This document shows, piece after piece, positions 12,833-23,962 of a stretch of 64,000 nucleotides of DNA. A program made the position numbers and the translations under genes. The notes beneath the pieces are model-generated. The model was not told the origin of the DNA. It saw only the letters and a list, made by a program, of their open reading frames with translations, and did not search any database. Position 1 is the first letter of the stretch. Each line of letters opens with the position of its first letter. Source of the DNA: Adineta vaga (Eukaryota > Rotifera); assembly GCA_021613535.1 (NCBI GenBank), contig CP075493.1, positions 7,254,001-7,318,000 of the forward strand. Direction: 5' to 3'.

Positions 12833-15647
12833 ATGCCAAGCAAAACACATCATAATTCGATGCAATCGTCTTCTCATTCCAAAGATCATCGACATCATCA
12901 TCGTTCAACTCGATCAGCAACATTACTTAGTCATAATGGTAGCAGTCAATTTTCCAATGATAATAATTATCATCGAAGATCTATTTCACCACCATCACCA
13001 ATTTCAATGCATTATTCCGCATATTTTATCAGTCGAGTCGATTTAGATGATTATACCGAACATACATTGAAACAAACCGTTGATAATGTCGTATCCGTAA
13101 ATAAAATCAGAGGTTTGTTTGAAAATAAATAATTACCTTTAAATTTATTATTTGTATTTTTAGGATTGAAGGTAAAACTAATCTTTCCAGACGAAGGTCT
13201 TATTGTTGATAATATAATTGATCCAAATCAATCATGGATGTATAAAGCATCCGAATTATTATATTTTTGGCGTGATCCATACTACATGAATATTGTTGTA
13301 GCTGTCACATCGAATCGTTTACGACCAACAGCAAATGGACCTTATTCAGCATCAATATTTCGTTTACGTGGTGATGGTCTATTGCAGATATTTTTTCAGC
13401 GTGCACAACAATTTTTCGGTCAATATGTTCCACCACCAGTTCAATCAACGAATAGTTCGAAAGTTTTGATTGAAAAATCGACAACTGTTGATAATTTACC
13501 ACCGGATAATCAAAAAAAGAAATCTAAACATCATTCAATGACTAATAAACAATCTACAACAACAAAATCTGCACGGTCACTTCAAACAACTCCCGTTCGT
13601 CAAGGTGCACGAACAGAATTTGATCCTGCTCGAACAAAATCCAAACAAAGAAATTCCATATTTAATTTGTACAATAATCGAACTAATAGTGAATCAACTC
13701 TATTAAATGATTCACGTTCGAAAAGTTCGAGACGACGAAGTAATAATTATGATGCGGATGATAAAGTAACTTCGATTAGTGTTCATCTCTCAGGTGAACA
13801 TGTTGCTGAACTTATGCGTGAATTAAAAGAATTACGTAATGAAATTGCTTCATTAAAATTAGAAGCAAGATTTACACCTGTACGTTCGACGAGCACAAGT
13901 CCAATGACTTTATGTCCTGAAAATGCATTAAATAACAATAGTTTATCGACATCGTTACCAGCTTTAGTATCCCAAACAGGTAATGATGGAGAGAAAGCAA
14001 CTGCGTCTAATTCAAGTAATAATCGACAACAACTAAATGACGTTTCTATAGTAACGAAACGAAAAACTGAACAATCAAATACCCTCGTTAATAAACGACC
14101 ATCTTCAACCAGTTCAAATAATAATGAATCGGATAAAGAAGGTACATTGATTAATCTATATATTGACTTTTTCGACAGGTCATTTGAATTAGTAAATAAA
14201 AAGAACAGTTAATTCGATTAGTATATGGCATTTGAGATTATTGACAGAGAAAAATTTTTGAGTTAATATGCCGTGCCACTATTGACAGAGATAACATTTG
14301 ACTATTTTCATAGATGGATTGAATTTCTATACGCAAGATGAGAATGACTTGATAGATATTCATTGACAACAGTACAAGGTTCGTCTTCACTTTGTGAATG
14401 ATTTGACCTATAATCTTCTTATTCTTGAATTTAGATTTCATGGAATAATCTGGAATTGACTTGATTTATTCTCATTGACATTCTTTTTTTTATTGTATTT
14501 ATTGAGAATATAAATCAGAAGACTAATCCCATGCTTATACTGAAACTAAAGCTGTCCAAACTCGAGAAATGAAAAAAAAGAAAAAAATTGATTTCTTTCA
14601 TCTATTTTTCCTTTTCTTTTATAGAACCGGTCTTGGTCAATTTCGCTGACGCAAGTACTTCAATCGATGCAATAAATTCTGCAAATCGAGATGATAAAAC
14701 ATCAGCAACATTTCCATTAAGACCACGTCCTATTAAATCATATCCACATAGTTTCTCAAATTTAACTAATGCAACATATAATCTACTACCAACTAATACT
14801 CCATCAAAGTTAGCTTTAACTGATGATGAATCATCATCAGTTACTATACCTATTACAAGTAAGACGCAATTATCAAAGACTTTTTTCTTTTAAATATATG
14901 ATTTGTCTTTGTTTTATAGGATCGTCACTATCAGTCAAACCGGGAGATGTTGTAAGTTTTCGTTCTGCAGTAGAAAATACGAATACTCCTCCGGATCATA
15001 CTTATGAAAATATACCAATTTCATCTCAAAATGAACCAACAAAACTTGTTCCCGATGTATCATCTTCGCCAAATGAAAATGATCTTCAATCACATAAATC
15101 TGATATCTATGTTAATGCAACTGTTGAACGTGATCTTGATAGTCAACAAACATCGGATGCACAACGAGGCTCAACATTAATTAATACACATGAACCAACA
15201 TTACTTAGTTATTCACCTTCATCTTTAATCAAAGATACTTTACCATCTCAAACATTAGAACCACAAATAATTGGTTCACCACGACCTCAACCAGCTATAT
15301 TTGCTAATCGTTTAACAAATCCTGCATTTTCTGTTGATAGACAATTACTAGCGAATACAATTGCTAATCAATTTGATCTTCATCTGAATTCACCATATCT
15401 ACAAAAACTTATTGAAAATCAACATCTGTTCGTTTCACAAAAACGTACATATGCCAATATGATCTGGCAGATGACTCCCGACGAAGAAACAGCTATATGT
15501 ACATCACCAGCTAAAACGATTCCAAATGTAGTCGATTCTACTCGATTAGATTCAACCAATTCAACAGCAAAATCGATATTAAAGCAACATAAACATCGGA
15601 CAGTACAAAAAAAACAACGTATTACATGGGATAGTAAATTAGAGTAG
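12833..15647 (+). CDS. Unrecognised 739-residue protein with possible PTB-like N-terminal domain
   Basis: Four exons (12833-13112, 13164-14141, 14625-14858, 14920-15647), phases consistent. I do not recognise the family. The N-terminus is His/Ser-rich and disordered (about 1-60). A compact region follows (about 62-185) running from YFISRVDLDDYTEHTLKQ through KVKLIFPDEGLIVDN and LYFWRDPYYMNIVVAV to SASIFRLRGDGLLQIFFQRA. Its strand pattern and ending helix resemble a phosphotyrosine-binding (PTB/PID) fold; this is only a structural guess. Then come a basic Ser-rich stretch, a short coiled coil (EHVAELMRELKELRNEIASL, near 305-325) and a long disordered tail. The last residues are conserved-looking, with RITW matching the RVxF docking motif for protein phosphatase 1. 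The second intron is 483 bases. The gene call is firm; the function is unknown. Confidence 0.8.
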
Positions 15648-16239
15648 TAGTGATAATGATCTGCATGCATGCCCATGTGATTGTGTGTATGTGTTTGTGT
15701 TAATTGATGCAACATATTTTTATAAAAGTTTTTCGAATAATTCTTATCTCAATATATAATATTACTTTTGTCATGCGTCATAAGTATTCTGACTTTTCAT
15801 AATGAATTGTTCAATTTTCCATTCTCTTTTATTGAAAGAATTTCTTTGAAAGAGAAATCAATATATGTCAGATAAGTCTTATTAGGATGAATATTTGCAT
15901 TGATTTCGTTCTCGAAAAAGAGAAAGATATCATTGACGTAATGAAGAATACTTTTTATTTTATCATTAAATTATGTTTTTTGATCATTCGACGCTTATTA
16001 GTGATTGTCGGTCGACCAAAAAAATAATTGCGCGAAAATTTCATTACCGAAATTAAGTGATAGTAAAAAGTAACAAGTCAAATGTTTTCTGTGTTTGTGT
16101 TTAACTATGACCGATGCGTTTTGTCAGCTATAGTCAAGAATATCTTTTTCAGAATAACATCTTCTTTACTTGACGATCTAAGTGTAGATATACAATAGAA
16201 AACTATGATTCATTCGTTTGTCATGTACTTCTATCAATG
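15648..16239. other. Intergenic, no gene seen
   Basis: 3' flank of the 739-residue protein gene. GT-rich near 15680-15700; otherwise AT-rich without coding signal. Confidence 0.45.
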
Positions 16240-16737
16240 GGTTGTAGTACTAGTATTCGTATCTATCCAGCATTAGCTGATCAAGGACTTGGTTGGGATA
16301 ATTAGTCTGGAAACTATAATCATTCTGATCGAGCATTATATGTTGATGTATAAAGAATTGATTATTTTATTCATCAAGTTGTACATGATCAATTTCGTAT
16401 ATTTATGTCTGGTTGAAGTAATTGTACAGCGATGGCAATTCAATATGCATTAAATATATCTGGTATTGTAGCAACAGTTATTTATTTTCTTCCAAATCCT
16501 TATTGAGATTATTTTGATCCATATGTTCAAGAACCTCATCCTACGCAATTTATATAATCAATGTGATGTCATCAACATTTGTATAGCTAGTAAAGCATAC
16601 ATTGAAGATTTAAAACATCGTTACATGAATATAGCTACTGAACTTATTATTGTTGATTCTTTATTTCAAAACGTTGCAACATGTAATTTTCAATACATTG
16701 AAACATTGAGTTATGGTATAATTCAACTTATTCAATG
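16240..16737 (+). pseudogene. Decayed alpha/beta-hydrolase (PHB depolymerase/esterase-like) remnant
   Basis: Read in one frame from 16240, the sequence gives protein-like text (STSIRIYPALADQGLGWDN, SGNYNHSDRALYVDV, IFMSG-stop-SNCTAMAIQYALN, IVATVIYFLPNPY, DYFDPYVQEPHPTQF). It is interrupted by four stops: TAG 16303, TAA 16351, TGA 16414 and TGA 16504. A one-base frame change near 16550-16560 leads to a second open stretch (NQCDVINICIASKAYIEDL to the stop near 16736). The MSG-x-SN element sits where the nucleophile elbow of secreted PHB-depolymerase-like or carbohydrate esterases would be. Three of the stops can be explained by TGG or CAA codons changed at one base. Family assignment is tentative; that it is a broken coding sequence is fairly clear. 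Confidence 0.6.
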
Positions 16738-16918
16738 ATCGATAAGTATTAATGATGAAATTTGTTTTTCAAAAACATTCATTAAGTTAATTTTATAATG
16801 GAAAAATCGATATGAAAATGTTATAAAAAAAAAGTAATGAAACAATATGATCCTTGTTAGTATTGATAATACAATATTTGGTTATAATTCGTTGAGAAAA
16901 ATCAATAATTTTTCTTAG

Positions 16919-17449
16919 TTAAATTCGTACAGTAAATTCTCCATTAATACGCATAATACGCATTGGATTTGTTATTGATTGTGGTTTTTCCACGATTGAA
17001 TTCTTTTTCGTATGTGATTTCTCATTTAATTTTGATTCAATAGATGAACGATTTACACGATATGTTGGTAAAGCATGTTGTCGAGTTGGTGGAAGTGGTG
17101 GTAAAAGTGATAACGATCGTTCAACTTTCGTTTTTTCTATATCATAATCTTGATGATCTGTTGTTGTTGTTGTTGTTGTTGATGATGATGCAAATGGTTT
17201 AGGTGCATTTAAAACGCATGGCACTGTTAAATGAATATTTTCAATTGATGTTTGATATCGTTTACTATGATGTGACATTGTTCGTGTTAATGTCCATGTT
17301 TGTTTTTGTTCAAATGAACTTGAATATGGATATTTCGATTTATCCTCATTAACAATTGAATAGTAAGTACAATGTTGTTGTCCATGTAATTGTTCATCAC
17401 CATTTTGTAATGATTGTTCCACATACCACTCGACTTGTTCTCGTGGCAT
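16919..17449 (-). CDS. Hypothetical protein, 176 residues
   Basis: Uninterrupted single-exon frame on the minus strand with codon use like its neighbours (for example CGT, CAA, TCA). I do not recognise it. It starts MPREQVEWYVEQSLQNG, is polar throughout, has a run of threonines (near 90-97) and a proline patch LLPPLPPTRQ, and ends MRIMRINGEFTVRI. No signal peptide or membrane segment. It could be the last exon of a longer gene, although no clear upstream exon was seen. Probably a lineage-specific, mostly disordered protein. Confidence 0.55.
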   Translation of the reverse strand: MPREQVEWYVEQSLQNGDEQLHGQQHCTYYSIVNEDKSKYPYSSSFEQKQTWTLTRTMSHHSKRYQTSIENIHLTVPCVLNAPKPFASSSTTTTTTTDHQDYDIEKTKVERSLSLLPPLPPTRQHALPTYRVNRSSIESKLNEKSHTKKNSIVEKPQSITNPMRIMRINGEFTVRI

Positions 17450-20400
17450 CTTAACTATTCATCAACGTTGATTCTCGTTTACTAATCTTTCGATGTATGT
17501 ATTTATTCACGTAATGAAGACTACGAAAAAGAAATATGAGTGTTTAAAGAGACTTCTTCTTATACTTCTTCTCTGCTTATAACCTTACGGGTAAATTCTC
17601 TCTCTCTTTCTCGCTCTCTTTTTCTTTTACTTTGACTCTCATCCATTGCACGTATGTAACATCATCAATGAAAAAGAAAAACGATATTCAATAGAAATTA
17701 TTCAGTATATAATATTCAAAAGAAACAGAATCGACTGGACACCTATATTAGTGAAGTGAACCCTTTAGCTAATCATATTCTTTGTCTTTACTTTAAAGAA
17801 AACATTGCACCAAACTTTGATGATGAAATGTAAAACAATGTCGAGTTAATTATCCTACAAACCAACAGAATCGACTTATTGAAGAGAAAAGAAAATCACT
17901 TGATAAGCATATTCATTGAGATCAAAAGTATAGAAACGATTATTCACGATGTAAGAAATAAAATATCCCAATGTCTAAGATTTTAACTATACATCGAAAA
18001 TTTCTTCATTTTTATAAAACAGAAAAGATGCTTGATCAGAATAGGATTAGTTTCAATAAAAAAGGATCAATTTATTTGATGTATAGAAGAATATGATACT
18101 TCATTTTGTGATAGAACTGACAAATTGTTATTGATTGTTTTAAGTATTTTATTTTCACTAAAGTTTCAATAACGTAAAATAGATTCGCAAATATACATGA
18201 TCGATTTGAAATCTAGGAAAAATGAATTCACATCACCAGACTCTCTTTTATCTTGCCTTGGAATTAATGAGAATGAAAAAGGATTATGAAACTTCGATGA
18301 ATAATTATTTTCCAATAATTGATTTATTTATATGATAAAAATGAAACAATGAATCCAAAGAAACTGTCAGTCAACATAACTAGACTTTACGAATCTGTTC
18401 TAGCACTGTTTTCTTCAGATATTTGTATACTTCAAACAAAATATATAATCAAATCCCGTCTCATATTTAACGATATCGATCGATTTTGCTTTGGACGTTC
18501 AATCTCTTCTATCTTAATGAATTTGTTTGCTTTGAAATGATGTATATTTGATCTGTTTATAACACACTAAAGTAACTGACCGTTTAAGATCTGTATCACT
18601 AATGCAATACAATGCACCTAATTGTTTTGATAATCTATTTTACAGATCTAATCAATGACGAGTATAAATCTTGTCGAAACGTTTCCATCTACTTTCGATC
18701 GTTCATAACGTATAATCAATAAATAACTGACGTTTCTGTGCTTTGTCTTTTTGTATAGAACAATTTATTTGTGATAGTTCATTGTCCGTATTGTCCTTTG
18801 TGATTGAATTTTAAACGAAATGAATTGTTTCAACTCACTGTGCTGTGTCATACTATACGTCATGCATCTTTTTTGGTATAAATTCTGTTTGAGAATTTTT
18901 ATTGGTTTTCTCAATCACCAATCTATATTTTTGAAACGAATTTCGTTTTACTTCTCATACTCAAATTAAATAACAAATTGATTTATTGACGAAAAAGAAA
19001 CGTATTCTTAATTGTAAAATCACATTTCGAATGAAATATACATGGAGGTCGTTCGAAATACAAGAAGAACACAAGCATGCCACGATTGTCTTAACAACCC
19101 TTTCTTTCTACTCATTCTACTCAATAGTCAACGAGAAACAGGGCGAATATGTTTGCTTTTCCTCGTTCTTTCTCTTTTTTATTGACTAGATTGTGTGTTG
19201 TTGCTGTGCCTGCTTTTTTCGTCGACGACGAGATGAGAGCAAGATTATATGATTCATTTCTTTCCTTCTTCTTTTTTTCTCTTTCTTCTCTGTTCTAACA
19301 ATTCGTCGTCGTCTGCTACCATCATCATCACCACCATCAACTACAAGATGATCAAATCAACGCAGTCTACACGAATAGCATCGTTTTTTCCTTTTTTTCC
19401 TCTCTATCCGACGACCGTGCTCGTACGGTGCGATTCTCCTATATACATACATGTATATATATATATGATGTATATATATATTTGTGTTTTCTTGCTTTTC
19501 ACATGAAATGACCGACCACAACGTTCATCTCTATGTTCAAGGGCATGTATATGTCTTTCAACACGTGTTATTGTCTGTTGACATTTGTAAGAAAAACAAA
19601 AGTAAGTTGTTGTTTCTAGAGATTTTCAATGTTAAATTTCTATTTATTTATAGAATCTCATATGGACAACAGCTGATACCAAGGATATTATCGGTAGGCG
19701 ATGATCGCCACAAGAGAATTTATCTATGCTATCTTATGTCTCAATGATTTGCGATTAATTCGCTCTCATATGATTCATATATAGTCATGAGATAGAATCT
19801 CGGCTATGGATAATTTGAAATAGATGATTTCAATGAGTTGTGCAGTTCTTTAATAAAATAAAAATTCAAATCTAGAGATTGATCGTAATTACTTCGTTCA
19901 ATTTCTTTATAATTTCTAGAAAAAGATAGCTAGTAATTAAATGACGACTTTCGTATTTATAATAGTAGAATGGAATAGTTACTCATTTGAGTAATAACAT
20001 TTCAAGGACAAATTGTTTCACATGATAAGAATTTGACGAGACTATCATGACCTGTAATTTTATATCAACTACTACGGTTGCATAAATTTACAGTGTGTAT
20101 GCTCATCTTGCCAATATCTTTCATGTAGAATAGTTACAAGAGTATTTTGTTATGGTTATGATTATGGAAAGAATGAAACTATCCGATATTTTGGTTGGTT
20201 GAAAAATGAATGATTATGGATAACATATAGAAATTGGAAAGTGTCCGTTGATTGGTTAACGGAATGTTTTAGTTTATGACATATAAAGCACTTACCAATA
20301 TTTCTTAGAATCTATGAGCTCAAAGAAATGTTGGTATCTGGAATGCGATCAGATCTATTTGTCAGATTGTGTCTTAGAGAAACGAGAGAGAGATTGAACA

Positions 20401-21462
20401 ATTCAATTTGTAATTGATCTTTTACAACTAACTATTTGATCATTTATATCGTAGAGATTTACTGGTTATAGAAGAGTTTACCAATCATCTAGATAAATCT
20501 CAAGCTTTCAAAGCGAGAATTTTGGTCATTCAGCTCATGTATTTCATTGTTCGTTTCCCTACGAATTAAAGTAAAATATTATATATGAATCTCTTTTTTT
20601 CATGATCGTTATTGTTCAAAAAATATCGAGTATTTCAGGCTTTCGACAATTGTTTTTTTATGAAAGTCTTTGTTGATCTTCACGTACAAAGTTATCTAAC
20701 ATAAACTTACCAATCACCACTCTAATTAACCTGTTACTTCAATGTGGTAATCTATTAATCATTCACTGATACGTAAATCACACATTCCTATCAACATGCA
20801 ATCAAAATACCAAATTATTTGATGTTATGTTTATGTTGTTTTTAACACTCTTTTATCAATGATTGTTACATTTACGTAATCAAATTGTTCTAATTTATTA
20901 CAATAGTATTCAATTGAAAACTATATTTTGTTGATAAACTTCGAGTATTCTCTGCTTACTATTTCCTCAATTGTCACTGGATTTCTTTAACATATGTGAC
21001 GACTGAAGTCGTAGTACATAGAAGAGACTCACAGATCTTCCTGAACATCGAATTTAAACCTGAAAAGAAAAGCAAATTTTAAAAGAAGCTCTCTAATGTT
21101 ACTATTGTGTTATACTGTAGTGGAATTAATGGATGTCTACAGGATCTCGCAGTAGTATCATAAGTGATGCTTTTAAACGACTTCTAATCTTCAATTGAAT
21201 TCTGATATGTTTACTATTGCTTCAATCGCCAACGGAAATATATTTTCATTTTGGCGCTTGTTACATTAGTAAAAAGATTCAGATATCTATTCGTCGAATT
21301 GAATAAACGAACCATTTCAGAAATGTGATCGAAAAGCAACCTTTTTGTCATTTTGTACTTAACTGAAAAAATTCTATTTTGAAAAAGCAAAAAGCAAGAA
21401 GAAAGATTTTCAATTTCAGATGAAATATATAAAAAAAAACCTGATAGAATATAAAGTCATTT
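17450..21462. other. Four-kilobase region without a convincing gene
   Basis: Several frames of 65-90 codons occur (around 18319-18540, 18986-19189, 19249-19506 and 19484-19747). They are rich in Phe, Ile, Leu and Tyr, as expected from AT-rich noncoding sequence, and show no splice-linked continuation. A TATATA-rich patch lies near 19440-19480, and pyrimidine-rich tracts near 17595-17640 could be part of a promoter. I see no transposon ends, tRNA or other structured feature. Confidence 0.4.
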
Positions 21463-22236
21463 TTATAAAAGTAAATTTAATTTTGATTTTTCACTTGTTA
21501 TATCCATGGTTTTCTTCACATTAGGGTTTATTAAGTAATTTCCATCTTGATTTAAACAAGGTAATGGATCTACATGTCGAAGCAATTCATATATAATCAA
21601 TTGAATTGCTTCAGATAAATTTTCTACAGTTAAATCCTCATTGGAATCAGGTATATGAACGAAAACTGTTCGTTTTGGATCAATAAATAACGATTGATAA
21701 TAGATATATTCACAAAGAAATCTTCCAGCATCATCTGATACTATCACAGGGACGTTTGTTCGACGTTGTACTCGTTCACATATGTCATCAATTGGTAGAA
21801 GAGTTTTTAATGTTTTCGGTGCATTAGTTTTAATACATCGACCTGAATCAGGTATAGTACCATTATTATCTGGATAACAATAATTATTATTACAAGCGTA
21901 TCGTTCAATTTGAATTTCTTTCGTTCCAACTGCTACACCAATATGAATAACTAACTAACATAAAACATGTGATGATTTAGAAAATTTTCATTAACACAAA
22001 AACAAGAGAAATCTTACTGTAGGATTATATTTCAACCAACAATCAGGTATTCTATTTGATACATCATCATATGTAACATGCATTTGTTCAATGATAATAT
22101 GAACTGGACATGTCCATTCGAGATATGTTTTTAATGCTTTCGCAACTTCCCAACTTGGATTTACAAGTACAGAATGAAAAGGACCAAAGCCTGTGATAAG
22201 AACAACTGGAATATTGGACGATGCCGATGAATTCAT
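21463..22236 (-). CDS. PGPEP1: Pyroglutamyl-peptidase I
   Basis: Two exons on the minus strand (22236-22018 and 21954-21463) encode 236 residues; human PGPEP1 is 209. This cytosolic cysteine peptidase (family C15) removes N-terminal pyroglutamate from peptides. The N-terminal motif VLITGFGPFHSVLVNPSWEVA matches the family in an 'X-TGFGPF-X-N-S/PW' pattern. Catalytic residues are present: Glu in EIQIERYA, Cys in SDDAGRFLCEYIYY, His in TVFVHIPDS. The ATG at 22236 is chosen because a good splice acceptor (TTTATTTTCAG) lies just before it, implying a 5' UTR intron; an earlier in-frame Met at 22275 would add 13 residues. Compared with the human enzyme it has a longer middle segment (NNNYCYPDNNGTIPDSG) and a short C-terminal extension. 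Confidence 0.92.
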
Positions 22237-23962
22237 AGAAAATACTCTCTGAAAATAAATAGATGAATGAAACAATCGTTACGATTTGAATCGAGTTTTT
22301 ATTTTGAATAATGATTTACAATCATCATATTCAAATGTTTCATACGATCATTTATCAACTATAGCTGTATGAATCATTCAATGTCATATCGATCGTCTAT
22401 CATCGTTTTTTCCTTCTTTGAAGAAACTAAAAGTCAGCTGATAAGGTATATAAAAATACTACTTGTCTTGCACGTTATTACAGTTATCGACAACAATAAT
22501 CAATATATATATATCGTATTAATCAACAGGAGAATGGTCTTTACAAGAAACCAATTGCTTATATATTTCTCTGATGCAAAACGATGATGTCGCACTTGTT
22601 CAGTCTACCTTTCAATGAATATAAAAGAAACGATTATACAGAAATATAATACATGTATGTTAATAGATCTACATACGTAGGTCTTTGAATCAATATTAGC
22701 AAATTTTCAATAGTAGTATCTATAAATTGATTCATATCATATCGCGGTAGTTCTTTTCCTAGTCGATTTGATCACGTAGAGTGTTACTAAATATATAGAC
22801 TTATTTTACCACACGTTCTAATATTGAATTAGATTCTTTTTATATGATTGATAATATAACTGAAAATAAGTCTCAATAACAAGATTGAATTACTATCATC
22901 GAGATATATTTTTATACCTCGTCGGGTTATGATATAATATATATGATGAAAGATTCAGATTACTAATTTAGTTTGTAAATCAATCTGATTTATCAAGTGT
23001 TAATTAAATAGTAAAGGTTAGTATATAGAAATTGAATCTATTGGAAACATTCTTTTACATAAGTAAGATCATTGTTTTTTGTTTCATATGTTAAAGAAAG
23101 TACGCGTGCGCGTGTGTGTGTGGGTATGAGATAAACCAGATATATGAAGAAGTCAGTTAAATGCTGTCAATAGTTAACATATGTAAACGAATAATTCGTC
23201 ACAGTTTATTTCATCGTTTTATTAACATGAAATTTCCTACCAATTTTTCGAATGCTTTATATGCGACAATATTCAATAGATATAGAACATATTTTGATGC
23301 GTATTTTTTTCCTCGTCAATCTTTAAAGAAATTAAATGCTGCTTATGGAACACGCGAAGTGGAAAACAGAGAATAAAAGGTAACAACCATAAATCCAATG
23401 AAATCTTTAATATCATCAAATTTCTCTACTTATCATATGACAGGAAGAACAAGTCTTTGTCGATGAATAATTTCCGCAGCAATAATCGACATGTTAATGA
23501 AGGAAAAAGTATTAGTTGATAGTTTTATATTTTCAATGCTTCAAGACACCGACATTTTTCTTCCCTCTCTCTCGTAAGAAAAGATGTATCTCATTTCATT
23601 TTTTTCTCTCTCTTCTTTTACGCTGATAGAACATTTGATGAAACGAATGAACGTTAATAACGACAACAACAATAACGACACGAAGAACATAATGTCAAGA
23701 GAAATGAGAGAAAGAAAGTGCTCGCTAGAAACTTTCGGCTCTGCTCGACTCCCTTCTGTCAATCAGCATTTACATTTATTGTTTTCTTTTCCAGAACATC
23801 ATCATCACTCAGTTTTTTTTCTCTCTCTCTGTCTGTTTCTCTGTCTATCTTCTATTTATACTAGACGACACATTGACAAGAAAAAGAATTGAACTGTGAA
23901 ATAGTTTATATTGCTCAAACGATCAAAACAACACAAGAACACTTGTATTAACAATTATAACT
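22237..23962. other. Divergent intergenic region between PGPEP1 and PCSK2
   Basis: Presumed promoters and 5' UTRs of both flanking genes, which point away from each other. A short GT/GC tract occurs at 23101-23123. Reading frames here (for example 23161-23376 and 23584-23892) are unsupported. A serine/leucine-rich low-complexity stretch lies around 23560-23880. Confidence 0.45.
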
